The translations under genes and the position numbers were made by a program. From NCBI GenBank assembly GCA_032622095.1, contig CP136066.1, positions 12,113,784 through 12,177,783 on the forward strand: a stretch of 64,000 bases of DNA, given 5' to 3'. The notes below the pieces were generated by a model, which saw only the letters and a program-made list of their open reading frames with translations, was not told where the DNA came from and did no database searches. This DNA is from Siphonodentalium dalli (Eukaryota; Mollusca; Scaphopoda; Gadilida; Siphonodentaliidae). How positions within the stretch are numbered: position 1 is the stretch's first letter; every line of letters begins with the position of its first letter. Shown in pieces: positions 21,374 through 33,168 of this stretch.

Positions 21374-22929
21374 GTCGAAATGGAATTTATTTTATATTGT
21401 TTGTCGGAAAGCAGAAGTCACATTATCCCAATATGACCCCTGACCTGCACGGCCATTTGTTATTCAATTACGACGACAATTTGACAGACGCGCGACAGAT
21501 GACACGAGACACAATTAATCCCAGTTTACACGGAACAAATTGTTCGGGGTCAGAGATCTCATTTGGTGAATCAATCGGAGATGGATCGTTATTGAACACC
21601 AGTCGTCCGTGTGTGGACTCAGTAGAGTAACCATCATAAATGGTTCCGCGTGAATCATATACATGAGCGATCACAAAAATAATCTCTCCACGAAGCATGT
21701 GTCGCTACATTCATAAATATGTGACCAACGAAACTCTCAGAACAACTGTACATGTCTTGCAAATCATCCAATAACCGGGATGACCCAATGCCGAAAATGT
21801 ATGCATGGTCCGAAAATGTATGCAATGCATGGGCCACTGAGGATCTGACTTCTAGTTGTGCTCTTGACAGTCTCACCGACAGATAATGCTGCAACAGACT
21901 CTCTAATCAAATAGTCGATCCCATTGAAGACCTAAACAGTCTAGGTTTGCGACCCCGCTAAAGGACATTCATAATTACATGGACATTGTTGTTTTTTTTT
22001 GTTTTTTTTTGGCCTTTTGGTTGTGTCTCGCCACCCCTAACAAACTGAAGTTGGCTGTTTGAACATGGAACCAAAAACAATGACTAAACAGTGTTGCCCA
22101 AACTTCCCTGCAAGTGACGTGAATGAGCACACATAACTGCAAAGAAAAGTAATAGAAGTAACTCTGGTAGAATATACTATATATATATATACCGGTATAT
22201 ATATATATTCATGTAGCATGGATCTGTGTTTACCTCTTGTTTTGCCCTGTTGTACGGCAATGTTCCGTCGTGCATGCACATGCAGTTGAAGTTGTACATT
22301 ATTCTCAAACCCATCTCCTACTCACTGACATGCATGGTGGCTTTAATCCTACAGGGAATCCAGGCCTATACCATTTGCTCACGTATCAGTTTGTAGATGA
22401 TATCACGTAAATCCCGGAGCAATATTCGTGATGAGAAATCCGACAAACCACGCAGCCGTGCAATTCGAAGTGTAATCCTTCCTAATCCCTTGAGACATGT
22501 TCACAACGAAGATTTATCAGCAATCGAACACACACTGTTGCGTTACAGCACACGCAGACGGCAATCCTCGTTTCTCGATAGAAATCGCGCGAGAACAATT
22601 TTTTCCTCATTTCGTGTTTGTATTGAATCGAGTTCCAACATCAACACAATTCTCGTAATTTATGATATCGCTATTTTCAATTTCGTGCTTTCTAATTGAC
22701 ATGTGATATGGTGGTCGTAAGATCGATCACCTTACAACCGCGCGCGGAACACACAGCCATGGTAACAGGCGATATTTCCGGCAGATGATTGGAGAGTTGG
22801 GCGCGGCGATCGATATAGTCGTCGCGCGACACCATAGCGATAGTGATACCAGCATGTGGTAAGATCATTACCATCAGAGACAGTTTCCGATCCGTGTTCT
22901 AACATGTTCGTATTCCGTGTATAAAATTC
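21374..22929. other. Unassigned DNA, no recognised gene
   Basis: Frames at 21442-21630 (+) and 22397-22699 (+) are free of simple repeat but show no domain, and neither has convincing splice context. T-rich runs at 21985-22012 and an alternating TA palindrome around CCGG at 22171-22209 are present. Confidence 0.35.
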
Positions 22930-23260
22930 CAGGCCGCGGTGGCTCGATCGGTGAGGCATATCCATCGCGCCAACACCATGCATACAATGTATATAATATG
23001 GAGTAATTGGGACCGTCGAAATCCCCTGTTGAGCCGGGGGAGGTCTGACGAAAATTCCGTACACATGGCCGGGGTGGGTGGGTGTTTGTTTGGTCTGGAT
23101 CCCAGGTGCGTGCAGGTTGGGCATAATTATGCATATTAAGGTTGATTGGCTATATAGAGGGTCTCCGGTATGTGTGTGCATGGTGGTGGGTGTCCAAGTT
23201 GGTCCCGTGATAGTAACGCTTTCGGCGTCTACTTTCCAGAGCGTTGCGATTGAGCATTGC
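22930..23260 (+). repeat. Possible tRNA-derived SINE
   Basis: GGTGGCTCGATCGGTGAGG (22938-22956) resembles a pol III A box. CCGTCGAAATCCC at about 23012 resembles a weak B box. G-rich unique-looking sequence follows. No second copy was found in the window, so the end is arbitrary. The overlapping long minus-strand frame (22732-23301) is not credited as a gene. Confidence 0.4.
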
Positions 23261-23632
23261 ATGAGAACGAATCCAGGATTCATTAACCCATGAACTATCA
23301 TTCAACAAGCTCCATGCATACATGTAGTTCACTAGTTCAGTCCCCTACGCAGGACTTACCGCTGCCCGCACATACACGGAGTGTGAAGAAATGTCGCATT
23401 TATTTATTTGAGACTTTTGTAGGTTACAATTCATTCTGCATCATTCTGAGAAACTGAACTGTCCATATTCATTTGAAAGTGGTCTAGATCAAGCCAGAAT
23501 GAATTGTAACCGGCAAAACACTTCAATAAAAATGTTAGCTTTAATTAAGAAAATACACGTGCCGGTAGCGTTCATACATCGTGTAGCGAGGGGACTGAAA
23601 TCTGTTTCGCAGCTTGATAATACTATGCAGTT
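23261..23632. other. Unassigned DNA with small inverted repeat
   Basis: GTTACAATTCATTCTG (23423-23438) and CAGAATGAATTGTAAC (about 23496-23511) form a stem with a long loop. Nothing else seen. Confidence 0.4.
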
Positions 23633-23853
23633 TTAACCCTTTTCATGACGCTGTCGACGGGAGCTCTCATGTGTATAAGATAATGCTGGCTTAGAATGTC
23701 AAGGTAAATATATTGTTGGGCCAATGTATTCTCTTATATATATATATGCGAGCCTTGCTATAGGCTCCCTATGAGAGACTCGCATATATAACATAATGCA
23801 TTGGCACATGGTCTTCGCTGAATTTCAGGAATCTCCAGTCGTGGAAGGGTTAA
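23633..23853. mobile_element. Family A MITE, CATGAC shell (decayed)
   Basis: TTAACCCTTTTCATGAC to CCAGTCGTGGAAGGGTTAA with TTAA ends. One hairpin remains, expanded by extra TA pairs. Confidence 0.75.
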
Positions 23854-24711
23854 ACCGAGGGTGCCCATCGAATAACATTAACACGCTTCAAGCCTCTAGT
23901 TCGGGGGGAAAACATCCCATATAAGGTATAGCACGTGAGTATGTGTCATGTGAATGATGTGATACTAGACCGGGAACTGACCTGTTTAGAACAAACAGTG
24001 CGGCCACTCCACATCCGACACCATATTTGTCTAGCCTCTCACGATGCGGCGGCGATGTTAACATGAGAACAATCTCATTTCTAGTCATTGTCTGATTCTC
24101 GTTGTACGATTTATTACTAAATTACCACCAACTATCCTTTATCTCGAGACAACACAGACGCGTCCCAAGTCCAAGTGAGAGTAAATTAATTTTGTGTCAA
24201 TAGTTCGCTGGCCGCCAAGGTCAAAACCAACTTAGGTAGCTTATATGAACGAATGCATTGGGGTGCTACGTACTATATTAAAATATGTGTTTTTCCCATT
24301 ATATATATCAATGTTAAAAGTTTGGACATAGGTAGGTCGTGTAATATTTTGTTTTATTTTATTCGTTTTCAAAGAAAAAATTTAAAAGTTTGGACATAGG
24401 TAGGTCGTGTAATATTTTGTTTTATTTTCTTCGTTTTCAAACTGAATTTTGTCTATAAGATCCCATCATAACAGATATGTCATATTTAGTTTTGTAAATG
24501 TTTCTCTTAATATGTTGTCATGCAATTTACATTTTAGCAGGAACTGTTTTCATCTTCAGAATATGAAGCATATGTGTCCATATATGGTGTAAGGCACAAT
24601 AAACATAATAAATAAATGGCTGAATGATTGATTTATCTAGTGTTCCTCTATACAGCACGTATCTCATATACACCTGGTAGATTTTTATCGCATACACATG
24701 CATTAAGCGAG
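23854..24711. other. Unassigned DNA with a 65-bp tandem duplication
   Basis: AAAAGTTTGGACATAGGTAG...TTTTATTTTATTCGTTTTC at about 24315-24372 is repeated at 24382-24439. No gene recognised. Confidence 0.5.
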
Positions 24712-24952
24712 ATCACTGAGTCGCGGCCGTATTAATCCAGCCCCGTTCCGTGGTTTCAGAGATTATTCCCTCCCCGGTTCCGTGGTTTTAATGCTATAAG
24801 TCAAGTTCTGGAGTAGCATGTCCATATATGGAGCTTTTGAATATTAATGACTTCCATATATATGGAAATGCTACTCAAAAACTTTTAAACTGTAGCACTG
24901 AAACCACGGAACCGGGACTTGTGGATCCAATATGGCCGCGAGTTCGTGACAG
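24712..24952. mobile_element. Family C foldback MITE, copy 3
   Basis: Tip AAGCGAGATCACTGAGTCGC, then CCCGGTTCCGTGGTTT and CCATATATGG motifs, ending near GCCGCGAGTTCGTGA. Confidence 0.72.
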
Positions 24953-25019
24953 GGCGTTTACCTTATAATTTGATCGTGTTTCACATAGGGGTTATACTCT
25001 ACCACCGTGGCAACGTCCC

Positions 25020-25258
25020 TATATGCCCTATCACTAACTCGCGGCTATTTTTGATCCACCAGGTCCGGTTCCGTGGTTTTACTTAACTTCCCATATATGG
25101 AAGTCATGAATAATTCAAAAGCTACATATATGGAAATGCTACTCCAAAACTTTGATCTGTGTAGCACTGAAACCACGGAACCGGGGCTGGATGAATCTAT
25201 GAAACCACGGAATCGGACCTGGTGGATCCAAAATGGCAGCGAGTTAGTGATATAGGGC
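25020..25258. mobile_element. Family C foldback MITE, copy 4
   Basis: Tips ATGCCCTATCACTAACTCGC and GCGAGTTAGTGATATAGGGC are close complements. The interior matches copy 3 in GGTTCCGTGG and TATATGGAAATGCTACTCC. Confidence 0.75.
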
Positions 25259-25915
25259 ATATGGACTTAACTCTGTGCCTCGTTTTACAGCGAACTCTTC
25301 GAATTCGCCCCGGGCGTATATCTTTAACGTGTGTTCAACTATATCTCACGTTGGTAGAGATTGATAAGAGTTATCTGGCCACAAACGCAGCGGAGCTGGC
25401 GGCTGTTGTAATTGCTTGAGATATGTACTAAGTTCTGTTATCATGACATACAACCGGACGCCAAGATCCTGCCAAAACAACAGCCACCCAACATATACAC
25501 ATCGAGGTACGCAGCTCTAGCATTCGCAAGAACGTGCCATAGTTCTGACGGGTGAGAAACATGTGTTCTCTGGATAGGTACTGTTTGGAGTGCAATTCGA
25601 GAGCACCAAGCCAGAAAATGTGACACTATCTCGAGGCGATCTTAAGATCCTGACATGCGCAACCGGTGCTCTGAAAGATTACAATCAATATATGTGTCAT
25701 ACTTTGTATTATTAGCGTGCGCGCAAAAATGAACATTGCTTCCAGCCTTTCTCAGAATCTTATTTCTCGCATGACTTTCACAAAGTTAACTGAATTACGA
25801 AGTCGATGGCACCATATCTAAATCTAATTTTGAAGGAATGTCTACAGTGGGTCGCTTGGTTCGCTCCGGGCCATCACAACACACATATCTCTACAGAACA
25901 CGAACCAATTGGCAT
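25259..25915. other. Unassigned, repeat-poor DNA
   Basis: Both strands have GT/AG-bounded short open segments, for example on the minus strand between TTACAACAG (25407) and GTGAGA (about 25350), but none matches a family. I make no gene call. Confidence 0.35.
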
Positions 25916-26367
25916 CAAGCCTGATTTTAGTGTGCCTGTCATTTGCAGGGGGGATTTAGTGACGCTATTCGAATAGCGAACTATAGCATCACCAAATTCA
26001 CACTCTGTGGAACTCATTCTGAATGGCCTCATCTGCTATGGAAGACATAGACTCAGATTGAAGTTTCCAAATGGTGAATATTGTGATGTACACCCATTTG
26101 GAACCTCGATTATGCAATATGTCGTCTGCCAATTTGTGTAGATAGAGAAAATAAACTAAAAAAGAACTAGAATATATCTAAGAAGTTTATATAGGAATTT
26201 AATAAAAAAAAGAAACTTTCCAGAGAAGATTAGGCCTAAGCAGAGGTCCCCACTCCCCAGTGGGTGAATTTAGTGATGCTAGCCCACTGTGTGGGATCTA
26301 TCTAACTAAATTCACCCTCTGGGGACCTCATTCTGCAAATAACAGGCACTCTATAAACTCAGGCTTG
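25916..26367. mobile_element. Family B foldback MITE, copy 4 (452 bp)
   Basis: CAAGCCTGATTTTAGTGTGC to CTATAAACTCAGGCTTG, with both end palindromes and the typical middle. Flanks ATTGGCAT and ATGCGCAT share six of eight bases, a worn 8-bp TSD. Confidence 0.85.
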
Positions 26368-26636
26368 ATGCGCATCGTTATGGTATAAACGAGCACGATT
26401 CCGGAAGTCTCTATTTGTCTGTTGGTTTTCCATGCGCACGCGCACTGCGAATTGTTTGAGTTCGGGTAGGGAGGATTTAAATAAAAAAAAACAATTGCTT
26501 GAAAAACTAAATGTTTCGCCGTTTCATGACTATTTTAACCAGAAGCATGCTGTTTTCAGTAAAATGTATAGGTCGGTCTGAAATTTTCTTAAAATCTGGA
26601 ATATTGACATAATAGAAACGGATAGTATATATTCGT

Positions 26637-26728
26637 CGATACTAATATCACTGAACCTATTGGACAATTCCACGGTCTCTGACGATACTAATATCACTGA
26701 ACCTATGGGACAATTCCACTGTCTCTGA
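26637..26728 (+). repeat. 46-bp tandem duplication
   Basis: GATACTAATATCACTGAACC...GTCTCTGAC occurs twice in a row with two differences. Confidence 0.8.
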
Positions 26729-26870
26729 CGATTGCAACAAGACAGTCATGACTGACCGACTTTCAAAATTGAAACTCTGGTAACTTACATTATCTGTACT
26801 CTTTCCTGTGCTGGAATTTCCATCTGGTACATGTACCTCAAGCTGCCCAACTATTGCAATTACCCAACGC

Positions 26871-28815
26871 AATTAGAACCCTCAAAATAATACCACACCA
26901 ACCCAATTAGAACCCACAAAATAATACCACACCAACCCAATTAGAACCCACAAAATAATACCACATCAACCCAATTAGAACCCATAAAATAATACCACAC
27001 CAACCCAATTAGAACCCATAAAATAATACCACACCAACGTAATTAGAATCCTCAAAATAATACCACACCAACGCAATTAGAACCCACACAATAATACCAC
27101 ACCAACGCAATTAGAACCCACAAAATAACACCACACCAACGTAATTAGAACCCTCAAAATAATACCACACCAACGCAATTAGAACCCATAAAATAATACC
27201 ACACCAACCCAATTAGAACCCTCAAAATAACACCACACCAACGCAATTAGAACCCTCAAAATAATACCACACCAACGCAATTAGAACCCTCAAAATAACA
27301 CCACACCAACGCAATTAGAACCCTCAAAATAATACCACACCAACCCAATTAGAACCCTCAAAATAACACCACACCAACGCAATTAGAACCCATAAAATAA
27401 TACCACACCAACCCAATTAGAACCCTCAAAATAACACCACACCAACGCAATTAGAACCCTCAAAATAATACCACACCAACGCAATTAGAACCCTCAAAAT
27501 AACACCACACCAACGCAATTAGAACCCTCAAAATAATACCACACCAACGCAATTAGAACCCATAAAATAATACCACACCAACCCAATTAGAACCCTCAAA
27601 ATAATACCACACCAATCCAATTAGAACCCACAAAATAATACCACACCAACGCAATTAGAACCCATAAAATAATACCACATCAACGCAATTAGAACCCATA
27701 AAATAATACCACACCAACGCAATTAGAACCCTCAACATAATATCACACCAACCCAATTAGAACCCACAAAATAATACCACATCAACGCAATTAGAACCCA
27801 TAAAATAATACCACACCAACGCAATTAGAACCCATAAAATAATACCACACCAACGCAATTAGAACCCACAAAATAATACCACACCAACCCAATTAGAACC
27901 CTCAAAATAATACCACACCAACCCAATTAGAACCCATAAAATAATACCACACCAACGCAATTAGAACCCATAAAATAATACCACACCAACGCAATTAGAA
28001 CCCATAAAATAATACCACACCAACCCAATTAGAACCCACAAAATAATACCACACCAACCCAATTAGAATCCTCAAAATAATACCACACCAACGCAATTAG
28101 AACCCACACAATAATACCACACCAACGCAATTAGAACCCTCAAAATAACACCACACCAACGCAATTAGAACCCTCAAAATAATACCACACCAACGCAATT
28201 AGAACCCATAAAATAATACCACACCAACCCAATTAGAACCCTCAAAATAATACCACACCAATCCAATTAGAACCCTCAAAATAATACCACACCAACGCAA
28301 TTAGAACCCACCAAATAATACCACACCAACCCAATTAGAACCCTCAAAAAATACCACACCAACCCAATTAGAACCCACAAAATAATACCACACCAACCCA
28401 ATTAGAACCCACAAAATAATACCACACCAACGCAATTAGAACCCACCAAATAATACCACACCAACCCAATTAGAACCCTCAAAAAATACCACACCAACCC
28501 AATTAGAACCCACAAAATAATACCACACCAACCCAATTAGAACCCACAAAATAATACCACACCAACGCAATTAGAACCCATAAAATAATACCACACCAAC
28601 GCAATTAGAACCCTCAAAATAATACCACACCAACGCAATTAGAACCCATAAAATAATACCACACCAACGTAATTAGAACCCACAAAATAATACCACACCA
28701 ACCCAATTAGAACCCACCAAATAATACCACACCAACCCAATTAGAACCCACAAAATAATACCACACCAACCCAATTAGAACCTTCAAAATAATACCACAC
28801 CAATCCAATTAGAAC
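26871..28815 (+). repeat. 34-bp minisatellite, about 57 copies
   Basis: Unit AATTAGAACCCACAAAATAA followed by TACCACACCAACSC, with recurring variants (CATA/CACA/CTCA, AATAATACC/AATAACACC, AACCC/AACGC). Stretches with the same variant order recur, for example 28300-28420 and 28435-28555, showing higher-order duplication of unit blocks. No coding frame. Confidence 0.96.
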
Positions 28816-29311
28816 TAACTACATCATATCATACCCAATGATTTTAGCAACAAAAAACATTTAAATTTAATTTAAAATGTTTTTTATTTATTTTAAACTG
28901 TTGAAATATTTGGCCAATTCGGCACATGCTGTCCTGAGCTGTGACAACATCGTTGAAACTTGTTCAGAAATCGTGAAGGGGTGTAATCTTGTACATGTCT
29001 AATTCCGAGCATGACTGTATCCAAGGAGCGCGAGTGGCGTTCGATCGAATCGACCGGAACACATGGTGCTATTACACCGATCGAGAGTAAATCACGGGTT
29101 TAATGGGCGCAGATCACGGATCCCGCGATATCCCGCGATAATAACGAGCTTGGATACATCCTACGCATATTACTATCCTCTTAAAACCAACCAAATACGC
29201 TCCGCACTCACCATTTGATGGTCGTTTTAAATATGAGAGTATGGATCCGTCCTTCATATCACCGACACCGGCACAAACGTTATATATATCCCGGGCCGTA
29301 TTATCGCGATA
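28816..29311. other. Unassigned DNA
   Basis: An AT palindrome (AACATTTAAATTTAATTTAA and partner) is at about 28857-28885. The rest is unique-looking with CpG-rich words and no recognised gene. Confidence 0.35.
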
Positions 29312-30029
29312 TTATATGTGAAACACTCCGGTATAGGGTGATAAAATAGAAATGGAGAATAATCTTGCGCAAAGTAGTATTTTTTACAAATATTATATCC
29401 AAATTGACAACAAACACCGTCGTTCTTATATGTTAATTAAATACAGTGACTCTCGGTGGCAAAATCATTTTCGTTAGCTTATCGCAGATACACATTTATC
29501 ACATAATTTGGCCATAAAAGCAGTTTCATAATTATCGGTAATAGACACGTTTAATATCAGCGCGTGCGATGACGTCGCGGCGTTCTTCAAATAACTTGCG
29601 ATCGCTGTAGTTTATGATTGTTGTTTTCGATGAATATTTCGCGTTGCTTCGGGTTTATTTGATCATGTGATAAAAGGTATCTCACACTCGTCCTATTTTA
29701 TACGTAATTTATCAACCTCGTCCTCTAAATTCTATTTGAGCCTCGGTAAACCTCGGCTCAAATCGAATTTAGTGAACTCGGTTGATAAATTCCGTATAAA
29801 ATAGAAACTCATGTGAGATCCTCTAAGTATAGTATAGCGTCCCGAATCGAGAAGTAAATATTTACAATTACGCGTATAGTTCAGACGATGTTTTCTATGG
29901 TGTGGTAAGGTCGATTTGTTTGAAATTTTCGGCGATGTTAGTAGAATGCTATATTCCTCAAGTTGGCATAGTCCGAATACTAACTTATTAGTTTCACGGA
30001 CACGAATAAGTACATAATATGTCCTTATA
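29312..30029 (-). mobile_element. Family G element, copy 3, split by a foldback insertion
   Basis: The left part starts ATGTGAAACACTCCGG and has GAGTGACTCTCGG-type G sequence. After about 29500 the match is lost and returns at GCGTCCCGAATCGAGAAG (29839) and TTTTCGGCGATGTTAG. The extra sequence includes the foldback at 29667-29825. Confidence 0.7.
29667..29825. mobile_element. Foldback nested in family G copy 3
   Basis: Arms of about 65-70 bp: TCTCACACTCGTCCTATTTT pairs with AAAATAGAAACTCATGTGAG, and TTATCAACCTCGTCC pairs with the AACTCGGTTGATAA side. The loop is short and central. Confidence 0.65.
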
Positions 30030-30219
30030 GTGCATTGATCGGAAACTGGAATCTGGTTACAATTATATCATGTACTATAGTTTCAAGGACTCTTTCATGA
30101 TTTGAGTTTTGCTTAATTATAGAATGTAAGAATTTTTTTTTTTAATGATAAAAATTGTTAAAGAATGTAAGAACAAAATTATAAAAATTGTTAAAGAATG
30201 TGAGAAAAATTTATAAAAA

Positions 30220-30302
30220 TTATTAGGCCAATGCATTCTCTTATATATGCGAGGCGACCTATGGTCGACTCGCATATATAAGAGAATGCATTGGCACAGG
30301 GT
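30220..30302. repeat. Family A hairpin cassette (isolated right half)
   Basis: TTAGGCCAATGCATTCTC to GAGAATGCATTGGCACAGGG, a complete hairpin preceded by AT-rich spacer with repeated TTGTTAAAGAATGT words. No full shell around it. Confidence 0.75.
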
Positions 30303-30417
30303 CTTCCTGTTTAAGTCGGGATATCTTTATATGAGCGTGTGCTCATATACCACCGTTTGCACGAAGTACATGTAACTTACAACACATAAAAATATCAAGT
30401 TATTTAAGATGTCGTAT

Positions 30418-30748
30418 ACTGTAAAGTACACTGAATCCGGCCATTTATATATAGAATCAACTTCTTTTTGTACTCAATAGAATATATGCAACACATGAAT
30501 CAATTTGAGCCATGGATTAGTGCAACATACACACATGTTCTCTATAAACGTGTATGAACGATGTAAAAACACTTGGTAATTATAATGAGGTCCACAGAGG
30601 GTGAATTTAGTAATGCTACCCCCGCATAGCGGGCTAGCATCACCAAATTCACCCTCTTGGGACCTCATTATAATGAAAATGTATTTATGACTCCAGTCCA
30701 GTACAAAAGGAGATGATCCCATAAATGGCCGGATTTAGTGTACAGTAC
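30418..30748. mobile_element. Family I MITE, copy 1, carrying a family B core insertion
   Basis: Ends GTACACTGAATCCGGCCATT and GGCCGGATTTAGTGTAC are complements. The body matches 37.93-38.22 kb, except that it carries the 30580-30673 palindrome, which is absent there. Confidence 0.7.
30580..30673. mobile_element. Solo family B palindrome core inserted in a family I MITE
   Basis: AATGAGGTCCACAGAGGG...CCTCTTGGGACCTCATT, with TTATAA (or TTATAATG, depending on where the tip is set) on both sides. The paralogous repeat at about 38030 has a single TTATAATG and no insert, giving an empty site. Confidence 0.8.
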
Positions 30749-30752
30749 CCCT

Positions 30753-31017
30753 TTAACCCTTTCATGACTGGATCTTCCTGATTGTTTGTGAAGACCCTGT
30801 GCCAATGCATTCTCTTATATCTGCGATTCGACCATATGGCGCCTCGCATTTATAAGAGAATACATTGGTCTAACAATATTTACCATGATTTTGTAAGCCA
30901 ACGCATGCTCTTATATATGCGAGGCTCCCTATGGGAGATATGCATATTATACAGAGAATGGACTGGCACACTATATTTAATGCTGCACCAGCGCAACGTC
31001 CGTCATAAAAGGGTTAA
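30753..31017. mobile_element. Family A MITE, CATGACTGG shell
   Basis: TTAACCCTTTCATGACTGG to CCGTCATAAAAGGGTTAA with TTAA ends, two hairpins (the second decayed) and the TTTAATGCTGCACCAGCGC block typical of this shell. Confidence 0.82.
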
Positions 31018-31049
31018 TGCTGCACATAAAGTCACTGAATCCAGTGGTA

Positions 31050-31142
31050 ATGTGTAGGTATATATATATTATATAGGAATACTGTGTAGGTATATATTAT
31101 AGGTGTACTGCATGTGTAAGTATATATTATATATATAGGTGT
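31050..31142 (+). repeat. AT-rich tandem motif GTGTAGGTATATAT
   Basis: Three to four variable copies of TGTAGGTATATATTATATAG spaced by 30-35 bp. Confidence 0.6.
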
Positions 31143-31639
31143 GGTTACGGCACACACCGTCGCATTCGCCTCATTTCAATCATTGTCCTGATCCCCTCTT
31201 TGTATATATTGCTCTCTGTCTTTTACGCCCTTTTTTCTGCATGCCCACTAAATCCACTTTATTATATGTATGTCTAATTTGACCAAATTTTCAATGTTTA
31301 TCGCGGTGTCATTGGGTCAAACAACTGTAGCAAAGGAATGGTGCACGGATGTGCCAACAAATTAAAGTATATATACTAATGCATGGACGACGACGACGCA
31401 ATGCCATGTATGCGATGTGGCAATAACCCATATAACCAGATAACAAGGCGCCAGTATATAGCTGCATGCATTAATATTATTTTCATAATTGGGGCCATGC
31501 ACTGCATTAGTTTGGTAACATATGACCCTATTCCGTGAGCACCCACATCAATGTAGCCAAACACTCCTTGTATATATCGTTCGATGCACATGCATATTTC
31601 GGGTCATGCAGATAAAATATTTGCAAGAGAAATGGGCGG

Positions 31640-32515
31640 CACATGCATGGTTGTAAATTCCGTATGTTTGTGACTTAAATTGTGGTGTCTGTGTTGTTAT
31701 GCCGACCATTTGGTGTGACGTGTGTACATGGTTAAATGTCGTATATATGCGGCTTAAAGTTCGGTGTCTGCGTGGTGAAATGCCGATCATTTGGCCTGCA
31801 TTGTAATTCGTGCGCATGGCTAAATGTCGTATATGCGGCTTAAAGTGTGGTGGCTGTGTTGTTCTATGCCGCTCATTTTGTGTGCATGGTTAAATGTCGT
31901 ATATATGCGGCTTAAATTACTGTGTCTGCATGGTTAAATGACGATCATTTGGTGTGAAGTGTGTATGGTTAACTGTAGTCCATATGTGGTTTAAATTGCG
32001 GTATCTACATGCGCGGTGAAATGCCGATCATTTGTCCTGCAGTGTGCATGTACGTGGTTAAATGTCGGATATATAATGCCGCTTGAAGTGATGTGTCTGC
32101 ATGCGCGGTGAAATGCCGATCATTTGCCCTGCAGTGTGCATGTACGTGGTTAAATGTCGGATATATAATGCCGCTTGAAGTGATGTGTCTGCATGCCCGG
32201 TGAAATGCCGATCATTTGCCCTGCAGTGTGCATGTATATGTCCTAGTTGTGCGGCTTGAAGTGTGGTGTCTGCATGCGTGGTTAAATGACGATTATTTGT
32301 CCTGCAGTGTGCATGTACGTGGTTAAATGTCCTAGTTGTGCGGCTTGAAGTGTGGTGTCTGCATGCGTGGTTAAATGACGATTATTTGTCCTGCAGTGTG
32401 CATGTACGTGGTTAAATGTCCTAGTTGTGCGGCTTGAAGTGTGGTGTCTGCATGCGTGGTTAAATGACGATTATTTGGCGTGCAGTCTGTGCATGGTTAA
32501 ATGTCGGATATGCGC
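31640..32515 (+). repeat. 89-bp minisatellite, about ten copies, diverged on the left
   Basis: Spacing is exactly 89 bp at 32271, 32360 and 32449. Units share GCATGCGTGGTTAAATGACG, CTGCAGTGTGCATG and GTGCGGCTTGAAGTGTGG. Copies become steadily less alike toward 31640, so the right side is the young, growing end. Confidence 0.85.
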
Positions 32516-32761
32516 CAAGACAAGGAGGCACCTGAGTTTATAAGAGATCTTTGTCGAGTTGACAAGCAGTCAGCATGGAGTATACAATAAGGAAATTCAA
32601 ACCATTGACTTAGCACGCATTCACACGATATAGTCAGTTTAGCTGAAGAGGTCCGCCTTACAGAGACCACGTGCATTTAACGCACCGAACCTATTCATAT
32701 ACCCCGTGGGAAACCCGCTGTGTCAAAATACATGTCGTGGTGGTCCACCACGGGCAATACG

Positions 32762-33168
32762 TATTTGCAGAATGAGGTCCCCAGAGGGTGAATTTAGTGA
32801 CGCTATCCCGCATATCGGGCTAGCATAACTAAATTCACCCTCTGGGGACCTCATTCTGCTAAGGCCCTCAACTGATATGGCAGACATAGGATCAGATTGA
32901 AGTTCCCCAGTTGAAGTTGGTGATGTTCACCCATTGGGCACCTCAATTATTAATTTTATCTTCTGCAAATTAGGGGATATAGAAACTTCCTAGAAGGGAA
33001 ATGTAACTAAAAACAATGTTAATTTGATACTATAGATGAGGCCTAATCAGAATGAGGTCTCCAGAGGGTGAATTTGGTGATGCTAGCCCGCTGTGCGGGA
33101 TAGCATTACTAAATTCACCAACTGGTGACCTCATTCTGCAAATGACAGACACGCTATTTGCAGGCTTG
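32762..33168. mobile_element. Family B foldback MITE, copy 6 (left tip missing)
   Basis: Both palindromes are present, and the right end reads ACACGCTATTTGCAGGCTTG. GGCAATAC stands at 32753-32760 and again after the right tip, consistent with an 8-bp TSD and loss of the left tip bases. Confidence 0.8.

Noticed and set aside
22732-23301. 189-codon minus-strand ORF
   Set aside because: Overlaps the SINE-like segment, no recognisable domain, and several other frames are open across the same G/C-richer DNA.
26871-28815. CRISPR-like regular repeat array
   Set aside because: Units are head-to-tail with no unique spacers, and the context is eukaryotic.
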